This document shows positions 15,299-22,250 of a stretch of DNA of 64,000 bases, in pieces. Positions within the stretch are counted from its first letter, which is position 1. The number at the start of each line of letters is the position of its first letter. Where the stretch lies: positions 62,001 to 126,000 of the forward strand of contig JBBSPV010000002.1 of assembly GCA_038258425.1 (NCBI GenBank), read 5' to 3'. The position numbers were made by a program, and so were the translations under genes. The notes beneath the pieces are model-generated. The model saw only the letters and a program-made list of their open reading frames with translations. It ran no database searches and was not told the origin of the DNA. Source of the DNA: DATLGB01 sp038258425 (GTDB taxonomy: Bacteria > Actinomycetota > Thermoleophilia > Solirubrobacterales > Solirubrobacteraceae).

Positions 15299-15911
15299 AC
15301 GCCTTTGCGTCGAATTGCGCGAGCCCTTCGGGGTCCGTTACCGCCAGGTAGGACCGATTCATGTGAGCCACGGTGACATCCCAAGAGATCGAGTTCTCGA
15401 AGCTGACCTCAAAGTCGGCCGAGAACGCTTGGAAGCCTGGGAGCTCTGCCGCTGCGTCTCCGAGAATTATCGCGATGGCGTCGAACGCAAGCTGAATGTC
15501 CGGATGTTCCGTTGTGGCAAGCCCGGCGATTCGGCTTTCTTCTGACTCAGACCACGCGAACACCTCCTGCATCACCTCGCGGACGGCGCGTTGAGGTTGT
15601 TCATTGAGGTGATGTCCGGGCTGCGCGGCGCTTCGGCCTAGGAGCGCTGCCAATCCGTGCGTCATGTAGATCGCGGCGCTCGCGCCGGCATCCGGCGTCA
15701 CCTGTTTCCAGACCCGCCGCTGCTCCCCCGCCGCCTCGATGGCGACCGATAGCGCTACCAGACCCTGCCCCGCGTATACCGTCGCACGCTGGGCATCGTT
15801 GAACAGATCGGGAACCGGCGTCTCGAGCATCAGTGGGCCTGTCCCAGAGATCTTGCCCAGCCGCTTCGCAATGCCCCAAAAGCGACGATCTTCAAGACTA
15901 TTCCCGAGCAT
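15297..15911 (-). CDS. Hypothetical protein, third gene of RHH operon
   Basis: A protein of about 204 residues with mixed helical composition ('NDAQRATVYAGQGLVALSVAIEAAGEQRRVW' and 'AAAELPGFQAFSADFEVSFENSISWDVTVAHMNRSYL'). No signal, membrane segment or known motif is visible. The frame stays open to 15983, so the start is uncertain; ATG 15911 leaves a 16-nt gap to the preceding gene. It follows the ribbon-helix-helix gene and a 90-residue gene on the same strand, so it is probably part of that operon. Composition is lower in GC than the host. Confidence 0.6.
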   Translation of the reverse strand: MLGNSLEDRRFWGIAKRLGKISGTGPLMLETPVPDLFNDAQRATVYAGQGLVALSVAIEAAGEQRRVWKQVTPDAGASAAIYMTHGLAALLGRSAAQPGHHLNEQPQRAVREVMQEVFAWSESEESRIAGLATTEHPDIQLAFDAIAIILGDAAAELPGFQAFSADFEVSFENSISWDVTVAHMNRSYLAVTDPEGLAQFDAKA

Positions 15912-15927
15912 GGCCGCGACATTACGC

Positions 15928-16200
15928 TCAAAGCACCGAACCGGCCAGCACAAGCAAATCGAGCCGCGCGAGCGGGTTCGCATCAGGACAGCTCGCTCCG
16001 AGCTCCGCTTCTAACTCGTCGTACGAGCACGTCGCTAGAGCGCTCGCGAGCTCACGATCCGCCGCGTCACCACTCGGCAGGCCGGCAACGACCCGCTCGA
16101 CGCGGCCCCAACGCTCCGCGGCGTCCAGGTCCCGCCAATTGAGGTCAGCGGCGCGCAGCAACGCCGCGAACCGGGCCTGAGCGGGCGGCGACAGCGTCAC
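15928..16200 (-). CDS. Small acidic protein coupled to RHH regulator
   Basis: A 90-residue, helical, acidic protein ('ADLNWRDLDAAERWGRVERVVAGLPSG...CSYDELEAELGASC'). No family is recognised. Its start overlaps the stop of the RHH gene by 4 bases (16197-16200), the coupling usual for antitoxin-toxin or regulator-effector pairs. It has no basic or nuclease-like motif, so a toxin role is only a possibility. Two Cys are near the C-terminus. Confidence 0.6.
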   Translation of the reverse strand: MTLSPPAQARFAALLRAADLNWRDLDAAERWGRVERVVAGLPSGDAADRELASALATCSYDELEAELGASCPDANPLARLDLLVLAGSVL

Positions 16201-16511
16201 TCTGGGCCCCAGATCGCGGACAGCTCGTCGCCGGCGCCGCTGGCCGGCCGACGCGCCTCGAGCAATGCCCGAGCCGCCGACACCGACCCGCTCAGCGCCT
16301 GCTTCGACAGCACGCGCCGCAAGTCGTTGTCCGACAGTTCGTCCGGTAGCAGCGCGAGGTCGTACGGGCCGGCCTCAGCGTCGAGGAACGCCATCAGCGC
16401 GGCGCGGACAAGCTCCGAACGCCGCACACCGACCGCATCCGCGCGCTCATCCAGCCGCTCGATCAGCGCCAACGGGAGCCTCACCGACAACCTCAGCTCA
16501 GCAGACGGCAT
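16197..16511 (-). CDS. Ribbon-helix-helix (CopG-like) DNA-binding protein
   Basis: A 104-residue protein whose N-terminus is a clear RHH fold: the strand 'ELRLSVRLPLALIERLDERAD' followed by the 'GVRRSELVRAALMAFLD' helix (residues 4-45). The rest is acidic and helical and may bind the partner protein. RHH proteins dimerise through the N-terminal strand and usually repress their own operon; a 12-bp perfect palindrome stands 15 bp upstream of its start. It heads a three-gene leftward operon. Antitoxin is the leading alternative reading of its role. Confidence 0.75.
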   Translation of the reverse strand: MPSAELRLSVRLPLALIERLDERADAVGVRRSELVRAALMAFLDAEAGPYDLALLPDELSDNDLRRVLSKQALSGSVSAARALLEARRPASGAGDELSAIWGPE

Positions 16512-16525
16512 CCGTCACCCACTTT

Positions 16526-16537
16526 CGCTCGCGAGCG
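16526..16537. promoter_or_regulatory. Palindromic operator candidate upstream of RHH gene
   Basis: CGCTCGCGAGCG is a perfect 12-bp palindrome, 15 bp upstream of the RHH start codon at 16511 and next to an AT-richer run (TTTTTC, 16541-16546). Position and symmetry fit an autoregulatory RHH site, which is inferred. Confidence 0.5.
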
Positions 16538-16626
16538 GTGTTTTTCGCCGCGAGGAGCCCGTCGCACCGATCCCCACTGGAAGTCGTGGTCATTGGAGGC
16601 CCCCCTGCCGAGGTGGGCGGCGCCGG

Positions 16627-17268
16627 TCATGCGGCCCGTCCGAGCGCGGTGAGGTCGGTTGGGGCCAGCGTGCCGTCGACCTGCGTGCTGCGCATGAGCG
16701 GCGGGAGGCCGCGGGCGCGGGCGGTGGCGGCGGCGCGGGCGAGGTCGCGCAGCGCGTCGGGGTCGGCGAGCCCGCCCGTGTCGCCGGGGCGCGTGGCGGC
16801 GATGAGCGCGAGCGCGCGACCGGTCACCGCCTTGTAGCCGGCGGCTGCGAGCTCGACGGCGGCGAGTGCCTGCTCGGCGTCGGCGCGGTGACGTGCGTGC
16901 TCTGCCTCGAGTTCGTGCAGCAGGTCGTCCTCGTGCCGCGCGGCGTAGGCGACGAGCTCGCGGTCGAGCGCGTCGATGGCGTCGACGAGCTCCCGCTCGT
17001 GGGCGGTCGCGGCCTGCGCCTGGGCGGCTGCCGCCTCGGCGGCCTTGGTGGCCTCGGCGTCGCTGCCGGCCTCGTCGAGTGCGATGGCGCGTCCGGCGGC
17101 CTGACGGCGGTGATGTTCGGCCTGTTCGGCTTGCTGGTCGGCGGCGCGGGCGGCGGCGCTGGCGTCGCGGACCCGGGCCCGCAGCTCGCCGCGGCGCGCT
17201 TGGAGCTTGGCGATCTGCTTCGCCGCCTTGCCGCGCGGGCGGTTGAACGTGGTGTCGGTGGTGAACAT
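16627..17268 (-). CDS. Coiled-coil protein
   Basis: A 213-residue protein dominated by Ala/Glu/Arg/Gln heptad-like sequence from about residue 12 to 135 ('AKQIAKLQARRGELRARVRDASAAARAADQQAEQAEHH'), then a more mixed C-terminus. It has no signal peptide or catalytic motif. It could be a scaffold or a DNA-associated structural protein. It is separated by 25 bp from the next upstream leftward gene, so it is probably in one operon with the 82-residue ORF and the initiator genes. Confidence 0.6.
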   Translation of the reverse strand: MFTTDTTFNRPRGKAAKQIAKLQARRGELRARVRDASAAARAADQQAEQAEHHRRQAAGRAIALDEAGSDAEATKAAEAAAAQAQAATAHERELVDAIDALDRELVAYAARHEDDLLHELEAEHARHRADAEQALAAVELAAAGYKAVTGRALALIAATRPGDTGGLADPDALRDLARAAATARARGLPPLMRSTQVDGTLAPTDLTALGRAA

Positions 17269-17293
17269 GGGTGGGCTGGTCCTCTCGGTTGGG

Positions 17294-17542
17294 CTAGCGG
17301 AACCGCTCGCTGCTCCACGTGGCGGCGCGGAGGCCTTGGACCTGCTTCCAGAATCCGGCCGCGTCGGCGTCAGCGGCCTGCTGTTCGGTGACGGGCTGGG
17401 CTTGGCCCTTGGCCTGGTCGACGGCTGCCTGTAGGGATGGCTCGCGCTGGCGGCCGGCGCCGCCGTCGACGCCGTCGGCTGCTTGCTGATGTCCCGCGAC
17501 GCGCAGCTCGGCGGCGAGGTCGTCGGTGAATCGGTCGGTCAT
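17294..17542 (-). CDS. Small hypothetical protein
   Basis: An 82-residue polar protein ('MTDRFTDDLAAELRVAGHQQAADG...WKQVQGLRAATW'). No family is recognised. Its ATG overlaps the stop of the upstream gene (17539-17541) by the usual 4-base overlap, which supports both that start and that upstream reading frame. Confidence 0.55.
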   Translation of the reverse strand: MTDRFTDDLAAELRVAGHQQAADGVDGGAGRQREPSLQAAVDQAKGQAQPVTEQQAADADAAGFWKQVQGLRAATWSSERFR

Positions 17543-18011
17543 TTGGGGCCTTTCATGGTTGGTGGTCGAGTGACGTTCGGTTGGTCCGGGCCCGCCGCCG
17601 CGGCAGGGTCGCCGGCGGGTTCCCGGTCCGCCCGCTGGACCGCGTGAGCGGCTGACGGGCCCTCGGCCGGCGCGCCATCCCGATCGGCGGCCGAAGCTGT
17701 GTGGCGGTCGCGGAGCGCGGCGAGCGCGTCTCGGACCGTGATGACGTCGTCGGTGCGGCAGGTGACAACGGCGCCGCCGATGGTGGCCGGACGGTCGCGG
17801 CGCCAGCGGACCGGCACGCCGGGCAGGTGGCCCGGTAGACCATCGTGGCCCGTCGGCGGACGGGGCCGATGAGCCCGAGGACGCCGAGGACGGACGGATC
17901 GGGCGCGGGCAGGTGCTCAGGCTCGACGAGCCTGAGCTGCCGTTCGACCTCGCGCTCGTCGTGATCGGTGAGCACGACCAGTTGCTCGTCGGTGCGGTGG
18001 CGGCCGTTCAT
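17539..18011 (-). pseudogene. Zinc-ribbon gene split between two frames
   Basis: ATG 18011 overlaps the stop of the initiator-like gene and opens 'MNGRHRTDEQLVVLTDHDE', followed by 'VYRATCPACR'. Past that CPAC the same frame (open to 17553) becomes Ser/Arg/Pro-rich and non-coding in character. The shifted frame that ends at 17539 continues with 'VRWRRDRPATIGGAVVTCRT' and 'VRDALAALRDRH', restoring a C-x2-C...C zinc ribbon and ending with the 4-base overlap to the next gene. The simplest reading is one gene of about 157 codons with a single indel near 17815. Real mutation, sequence error and programmed shift cannot be told apart; no slippery heptamer is obvious. Confidence 0.5.
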
Positions 18012-18808
18012 GCGGGCTGCCGTTCGATCCGCGCGTTGAAGCGCGCTTGGATGCGTGCCCGCTCTTCGTCGTCGACGCGCGCCCTGCCGTTCGTCCGCCC
18101 AACTTGCTGGACGAGCTTGAGCGCGAATGTCCGCAGCGGCGAGCTCGTACGCCACTCGGGATCGTGCATGGCAGCGTTGGCCTCGTGCACCGCCCGCTCG
18201 ACGCCGTCGCGGTTGACCTCGGGGTTGGCGTTGAGCACGGACAGCACGCCGGCGAGAGGGACGCCGTTGCCGTCGCCACCCGTCAGGTTGTCGACGATCC
18301 ACCCACCCATTCGCTCAGCGTCGGTCGGCTCGGGTGCGTTCGAGCGCTCGGTGGGTGGGTCAACGGATGGAACAGAGGATGGGTCAACGGACGGGTTATG
18401 GCGCGCTGTGCGCCTGGAGCGAGGCGCACTCTGCGTCTGGGACCCTGGCGCGCTCTGCGCCTGGGACGTGTGCACTGTGCGCCTGGGAGACGACGCCTTC
18501 CCTGGCGCGCTCTGCGCCTGGGGGACCGGGAGTTTGTAGATGCGAACGGGCTTCACGAAGCCGGCCTTGCCGGCGGGCTTCGGGCGGTCGCCGGTGTGGA
18601 TGAGCAGGCCGGCCTTGCGGAGCCTCGCGATGGATCGCGTCACGGTTGCGCGGTCGTAGCCGGTGATGTCGGCGACCTTGGAGACGGACGGCCAGGTATC
18701 GGTGCCGTCGTGATGGGCCTTGTCGGCGAATACGAGCAGCACGAGTCGGTCGATCGGGCTCGCAACGGGGGCCTCGTACATGGCCCAGTTCATCGCCTCG
18801 ACGCTCAT
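18008..18808 (-). CDS. Replication initiator-like HTH protein
   Basis: A 266-residue protein. The N-terminal 90 residues form a winged helix-turn-helix of the replisome-organiser/HTH_36 type: 'ASPIDRLVLLVFADKAHHDGTDTWPSVSKVADITGYDRATVTRSIARLRKAGLL' region. A Ser/Pro/Gln-rich linker (about 95-160) is encoded by iteron-like DNA repeats, and a helical C-terminal domain ('AVHEANAAMHDPEWRTSSPLRTFALKLVQQVG') resembles the DnaC/DnaB-recruiting tail of phage replication proteins. I infer that it binds its own origin and loads the replicative helicase. ATG 18808 overlaps the upstream HTH gene stop, and its stop overlaps the next ATG. Confidence 0.72.
   Translation of the reverse strand: MSVEAMNWAMYEAPVASPIDRLVLLVFADKAHHDGTDTWPSVSKVADITGYDRATVTRSIARLRKAGLLIHTGDRPKPAGKAGFVKPVRIYKLPVPQAQSAPGKASSPRRTVHTSQAQSAPGSQTQSAPRSRRTARHNPSVDPSSVPSVDPPTERSNAPEPTDAERMGGWIVDNLTGGDGNGVPLAGVLSVLNANPEVNRDGVERAVHEANAAMHDPEWRTSSPLRTFALKLVQQVGRTNGRARVDDEERARIQARFNARIERQPA
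18356..18523. repeat. Iteron-like repeat array inside the initiator gene
   Basis: Five copies of a 20-bp motif close to GGCGCGCTCTGCGCCTGGGA lie at 18400, 18423, 18447, 18469 and 18504 (start to start 23, 24, 22 and 35 bp). Next to them TGGGTCAACGGA occurs twice, 24 bp apart (18356 and 18380). The copies fall in different reading frames: copies 2, 3 and 5 encode 'QAQSAP'-type residues while copies 1 and 4 encode 'RRTxxH'. Selection therefore looks to be on DNA, as for origin iterons within phage initiator genes. Confidence 0.6.
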
Positions 18809-19155
18809 GCCGCCGCCTTCTCGCTGCCGATGGGCAGCAGCGGGACCGTCGCGGGCCCCGTCGAATGTCGTGACGTCCCGGCCGGTGTGACGGAAGTCCT
18901 CGGCGTGGTAGATCTCGCCGGCGCCGGCTCGCGCCTGGGCGGTGTCGAAGGCAGCCTCAGGGCCCCACCGATGCGAACGGCGCCGAGCTCGTCGGCGCGT
19001 GCGTAGACCGTGCTCCGCGACACGCCGAAGCGGGCGCAGTAGCCGTCCACGGCGAGGTAGTCGGTGGCTGGCGGAGGCTGCTGGTCGTGGAGGTACTCGG
19101 CGACCTGGCGGGCGAGCTCGGCGAGGTCGTCGGGATGAAGCCTGGCCGGCGTCAT
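18805..19155 (-). CDS. Excisionase-like HTH protein
   Basis: A 116-residue protein with a helix-turn-helix of the MerR/excisionase (HTH_17) type at about residues 33-68: 'DYLAVDGYCARFGVSRSTVYARADELGAVRIGGALRL'. Such proteins bend DNA at att sites or regulate element genes. The tail after 'GGALR' is unusually Pro/Thr/Ser-rich, whereas the neighbouring frame there reads 'PEAAFDTAQARAGAGEIYHAEDFRHTGRDVTTFDGARDG', which looks more coding; the last residues 'PLLPIGSEKAAA' look coding again in the annotated frame. Two compensating indels are possible. Start and stop both overlap neighbours by 4 bases. Confidence 0.65.
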   Translation of the reverse strand: MTPARLHPDDLAELARQVAEYLHDQQPPPATDYLAVDGYCARFGVSRSTVYARADELGAVRIGGALRLPSTPPRREPAPARSTTPRTSVTPAGTSRHSTGPATVPLLPIGSEKAAA

Positions 19156-19685
19156 GGCCGGACCGCCTCGACGTCGACCTCAGCACCTCGAGCGGTAGGA
19201 GGCAGGTAGGCGAAAGCCCACGGGGTCCGCCGCGGCGCCGGCTGGTCTACCGGCCGCGGCTCTGGTTCACCTGGTGGTTCGCTAGGCCCTGACGAGCCGG
19301 ACTTCGCGCAGCTGCGTTGAGAGCGACGGGCGGGCCGTCCAGCGCCGCGCGGGCGCGGGGCCGTGCGGCTATTGGCCGGGGCGTGGCCCCGTCGGCGGCG
19401 ATGGACTGCGGCGAATGTCTCGCGGCGGCAGTGCTCGCGCAAGGCCTGTCGGACGATGCGGGCGTTGTGGGCTTGGACCTCGGGGCGCATCATCGCGGCA
19501 CACGTGCGGGCGTAGGCGACCCGCTCGTTGTCGTAGTGAGACCAGTCCGCGGGGTCGTAGTCCTCGCGGCTGTTGCCGGTGCTCCATTCGTGCAGGTCCG
19601 CGAAGCGCTCACAGGCAAAGTCGTACGGCGCCGGTGCGTGCCCGAACGTCCGGAGCTTCGGACCAGCGTCTACTTCGGGCGGCAT
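19152..19685 (-). CDS. Hypothetical protein, first gene of initiator operon
   Basis: A 177-residue protein. The N-terminal half (residues 1-95) has good coding character ('DYDPADWSHYDNERVAYARTCAAMMRPEVQAHNARIVRQALREHC') and resembles small actinobacterial element proteins of unknown role. A central Arg/Pro-rich stretch and a proline-rich C-terminus follow. No motif is recognised. Its stop overlaps the start of the HTH gene (19152-19155), making it the head of a chain of translationally coupled genes reaching 16627. Confidence 0.55.
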   Translation of the reverse strand: MPPEVDAGPKLRTFGHAPAPYDFACERFADLHEWSTGNSREDYDPADWSHYDNERVAYARTCAAMMRPEVQAHNARIVRQALREHCRRETFAAVHRRRRGHAPANSRTAPRPRGAGRPARRSQRSCAKSGSSGPSEPPGEPEPRPVDQPAPRRTPWAFAYLPPTARGAEVDVEAVRP

Positions 19686-19765
19686 GGCGTCTGTGGGGTG
19701 GTGGTGATGATCATCTGCGTGGGACCCTACGCACGGGCTCGGACATGGAGGCCAGAACGACGAGA

Positions 19766-19783
19766 GGCCCGCCTGAGCGGGCC
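19766..19783 (-). terminator. Hairpin terminator downstream of secreted-protein gene
   Basis: GGCCCGC (19766-19772) pairs perfectly with GCGGGCC (19777-19783) around CTGA. Read leftward, it stands about 80 nt after the stop of the gene ending at 19863 and is followed by TCTCGTCGTTC, moderately T-rich. It insulates that gene from the initiator operon. No gene is seen between 19686 and 19862. Confidence 0.6.
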
Positions 19784-19862
19784 CCCCGTTGAGATGATCG
19801 GTGCGGCACCACCCGCAACGCCATCGGGGAACATAGCCCCCGGGTCGGATGCTGCCGTGCCG

Positions 19863-20204
19863 CTAGGCGTAGGGGCCGTCGCGGTAGCGGAAGCTGCCGC
19901 GCCACCCGCCGCGGCAGCGCCACCGCGCGCGGGCAACGAGGTGCTCGGCGGACCGGCTGTGGTTGATGCGGACGGTGACAACGCAGTGCCAGCCGCCGAC
20001 GTACCAGTTGGTCGTGCCGGACTTGAAGGCGACGCGCTCGTCGGCCATGAAGAAGCCACGGACGACGGCGTAGGCGCGGCCGCAGTCGATGGCGTCGCGG
20101 GCGTAGACCTTGGCGTTGCCGCGGCTCTTGCAGGCGGCGGCGGAGGCCGGCGCCGGGGCGGCGACAACAGCGAGGGCGGCGAGGACAAGCACGAGGCGCT
20201 TCAT
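19863..20204 (-). CDS. Small secreted protein
   Basis: A 113-residue protein with a classic signal peptide: 'MKRLVLVLAALAVVAAPAPASA' with likely cleavage after ASA. The mature part has four Cys and reads 'CKSRGNAKVYARDAIDCGRAYAVVRGFF', then aromatic-rich strands 'NWYVGGWHC' and 'RARWRCRGGWRGSFRYRDG'. Small exported proteins of this pattern, with paired Cys, are frequent in Thermoleophilia; function is unknown. The frame is open to 20420 but the upstream part is not coding-like, so ATG 20204 is used. Confidence 0.7.
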   Translation of the reverse strand: MKRLVLVLAALAVVAAPAPASAAACKSRGNAKVYARDAIDCGRAYAVVRGFFMADERVAFKSGTTNWYVGGWHCVVTVRINHSRSAEHLVARARWRCRGGWRGSFRYRDGPYA

Positions 20205-20452
20205 GGCCCGAGAAACGAGTCGCAGGACGCGGACTTGCGTCGCGCGCGCGTGCACTGCGAGCGCTCCGCTCGACTCGTCCGGCGCCTCGGGCACGATGCC
20301 GCAGGGTGGATGGCCATCTCGCTCACGCTGCGGCAGGCCAGCAGGCGTTTCCGTTCGCAGCCGGCGCGTGCTATGTCCCGACCATGGTGGGTACCTACCG
20401 TCCTGTGGCTTCCTTATCATGCGAACATGCGTTCGATACTCCGGTCAGCCTC

Positions 20453-21343
20453 GTGAGCGCGCGAGAAACAGCAGCTGTGCTGGCACTTCTTGCCCGACGT
20501 GAGCGTGATATCGCCTGGAATCGACTCGCCGGCGCGATCGAGGAAGAGGGGAGCGCGCTCGAACTCCTCGACGCACTCGACAGCGCCAACGGCGACCGGC
20601 TCTTCGCCGACCCCGATGATTCGCGGGACACGCTCGACCAGCTCGAGGAGCGCGTGCACGAGTACGAGCGCGAGGGGATCAGACTCGCAACCGTTCTGGA
20701 CGACGCCTATCCAGACAACCTGCGAATGGTGCACGATCGGCCTCCCGCGCTATTCATTCGGGGCACCCTCGCCTCGGATGACGATAAGTCGGTGGCAGTG
20801 GTCGGCACGCGGAAGGCGAGCGACTATGGGCTCGCAATGACGCGCGAGATCGCGAGCGGACTGGTCGCCGCCGACTATGTCGTGGTGAGCGGACTCGCTG
20901 AGGGAATCGATACAGCGGCGCATACCGCGGCGCTTGACGCCGGCGGCCGTACCGTGGCGGTCGTCGGCACCGGGCTTCGCCACCACTTTCCTAAGGTCAA
21001 CGTGGACCTACAGGACCGCCTCGCGGACGAGCACGCCGTGGTGTCGCAGTTCTGGCCGGACCAGGGGCCGCGGCGGTGGACATTCCCGCAGCGCAATGCC
21101 GTCATGTCCGGGTTCGCTCGGGCGACGGTCGTCGTCGAGGCGTCGAATACCAGCGGCGCAAGGATGCAGGCTCGCCTCGCGAGTGAACATGGTCGGCCCG
21201 TGTTCCTGCTTGAGTCGCTGCTGGGACATGACTGGGCGCAGAAGGCGGCGGAGCGGTCCGGCACGTATGTCGTACGCGGCGTCGAGGACGTTCTCACAGC
21301 CCTCGAGCGCCTCTACAGCGAGCAGCTGACACTTAACACCTGA
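20453..21343 (+). CDS. DprA-like DNA-processing protein
   Basis: A protein of about 296 residues with the Rossmann-like DprA/Smf core: 'SVAVVGTRKASDYGLAMTREIASGLVAADYVVVSGLAEGIDTAAHTAALDAGGRTVAVVGTGL' region, followed by the 'FPQRNAVMSGFARATVVVEA' motif and 'SGARMQARLASEHGRPVF'. All the family hallmarks GTR, SGxAxGID, PxRN and VVEA are present. DprA normally binds single-stranded DNA and loads RecA in transformation, but this copy sits in a mobile element beside a phosphoribosyltransferase, a context seen in defence modules. GTG 20453 is chosen because a TATCAT box (20415-20420) precedes it and the domain starts there; ATG 20384 is the alternative. Confidence 0.85.
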   Translation: MSARETAAVLALLARRERDIAWNRLAGAIEEEGSALELLDALDSANGDRLFADPDDSRDTLDQLEERVHEYEREGIRLATVLDDAYPDNLRMVHDRPPALFIRGTLASDDDKSVAVVGTRKASDYGLAMTREIASGLVAADYVVVSGLAEGIDTAAHTAALDAGGRTVAVVGTGLRHHFPKVNVDLQDRLADEHAVVSQFWPDQGPRRWTFPQRNAVMSGFARATVVVEASNTSGARMQARLASEHGRPVFLLESLLGHDWAQKAAERSGTYVVRGVEDVLTALERLYSEQLTLNT

Positions 21344-21360
21344 GGGGACGCTCCGCAGCC

Positions 21361-22101
21361 ATGGCGCTGTCGGTACACGAGGCTGCAAATACGTACGTCA
21401 GCGCCATGCGCAACATGGCTCCGGCTGGTCCCGGCGTCTGTACGACGTGCCACACCTTCGTTGATCTGCCGTGGTCTCAGTGCTACGCCTGCGGACATTC
21501 GTGGGCATCGGCGGACGTGGTGGTGCCCATCACCTACAGCGAGCATCTTGGCCAGATCCACACTGTGCTTCGCAAGTACAAGGACGGATCGCCGGCGGGG
21601 CAAGTGCATCTGATGAACCGGCTAGCCGCCGTGCTGTGGCTCTTCCTGCATGGCCATGGGCGCTGTGTCGGCCGCGCTGGAGGCGCCGCGGGTGACTTCG
21701 ACGTCGTGACCGTAGTTCCCTCGGGCCAGTTCGCGAGGGACGCGGCACGCGGCAACCTTCGCACGGTCGTCGGCAAGGCATGCGTGGCGACGGCGCCCTT
21801 CGAGATCTTGCTCAAGCCGACCGGTCAGGTCCAGGGCCGACTTGTCAGCCCGGATCGGTACACGGCGACCCGGCGGCTGAGCGGGCTTGATGTCCTCCTT
21901 GTCGACGACACTTGGACCACCGGCGCCAGCGCGCAGTCGGCGGCTTGGAGTCTCAAACAGGCCGGCGCAAGCACTGTCTCGGTCGTCATCATCGGGCGCC
22001 ACCTCAATCCGGACTGGGAAGTACAAGGCACCACAAGCGGTGCGCTGCTCGCCGGCTTGCCGAAGAGGTTCGACTGGACGTCCTGCGCCGTTCATCCCTG
22101 A
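21361..22101 (+). CDS. ComF-like phosphoribosyltransferase with zinc ribbon
   Basis: A 246-residue protein. The N-terminus holds a CTTC...CYAC zinc ribbon (about residues 27-44), as in ComF. The C-terminal half is a type I phosphoribosyltransferase: 'FDVVTVVPSGQFARD' and the PRPP loop 'VLLVDDTWTTGASAQSAAWSLKQAGA' (about residues 179-204) with the two acidic residues and TTGAS. It starts 17 bp after the DprA-like gene on the same strand and clearly forms an operon with it. DprA and ComF are normally encoded apart, so the pairing inside an island suggests a dedicated two-gene system, probably antiphage. Substrate unknown. Confidence 0.83.
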   Translation: MALSVHEAANTYVSAMRNMAPAGPGVCTTCHTFVDLPWSQCYACGHSWASADVVVPITYSEHLGQIHTVLRKYKDGSPAGQVHLMNRLAAVLWLFLHGHGRCVGRAGGAAGDFDVVTVVPSGQFARDAARGNLRTVVGKACVATAPFEILLKPTGQVQGRLVSPDRYTATRRLSGLDVLLVDDTWTTGASAQSAAWSLKQAGASTVSVVIIGRHLNPDWEVQGTTSGALLAGLPKRFDWTSCAVHP

Positions 22102-22123
22102 GGCGCACGCGGACATTGGCTGC

Positions 22124-22145
22124 GTCTGCCCTAGTTCTGCCCGAA
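22124..22145 (+). repeat. Putative right integrase arm-type sites
   Basis: GTCTGCCCTAG (22124-22134) and TTCTGCCCGAA (22135-22145) are a diverged copy of the 11-bp tandem found near attL, in the same orientation and 105 bp inside attR. They lie after the last cargo gene in otherwise non-coding sequence (22102-22250), which holds no other feature that I can see. Confidence 0.45.
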
Positions 22146-22250
22146 ATGCCGATGCCAGGCAGCACGGGCCGGAATCACCGATTACCCCGATTTGGCTACA
22201 CGAGGATCTTTCTGCGCCTTGGAGCCGAACGGAGCTAGGGGCGTGAGAGT

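Noticed and set aside
18400..18523. Protein-level repeat 'AQSAPG' as the reason for the repeats
   Set aside because: Two of the five DNA copies are out of frame with the others, so the repeat is at DNA level.
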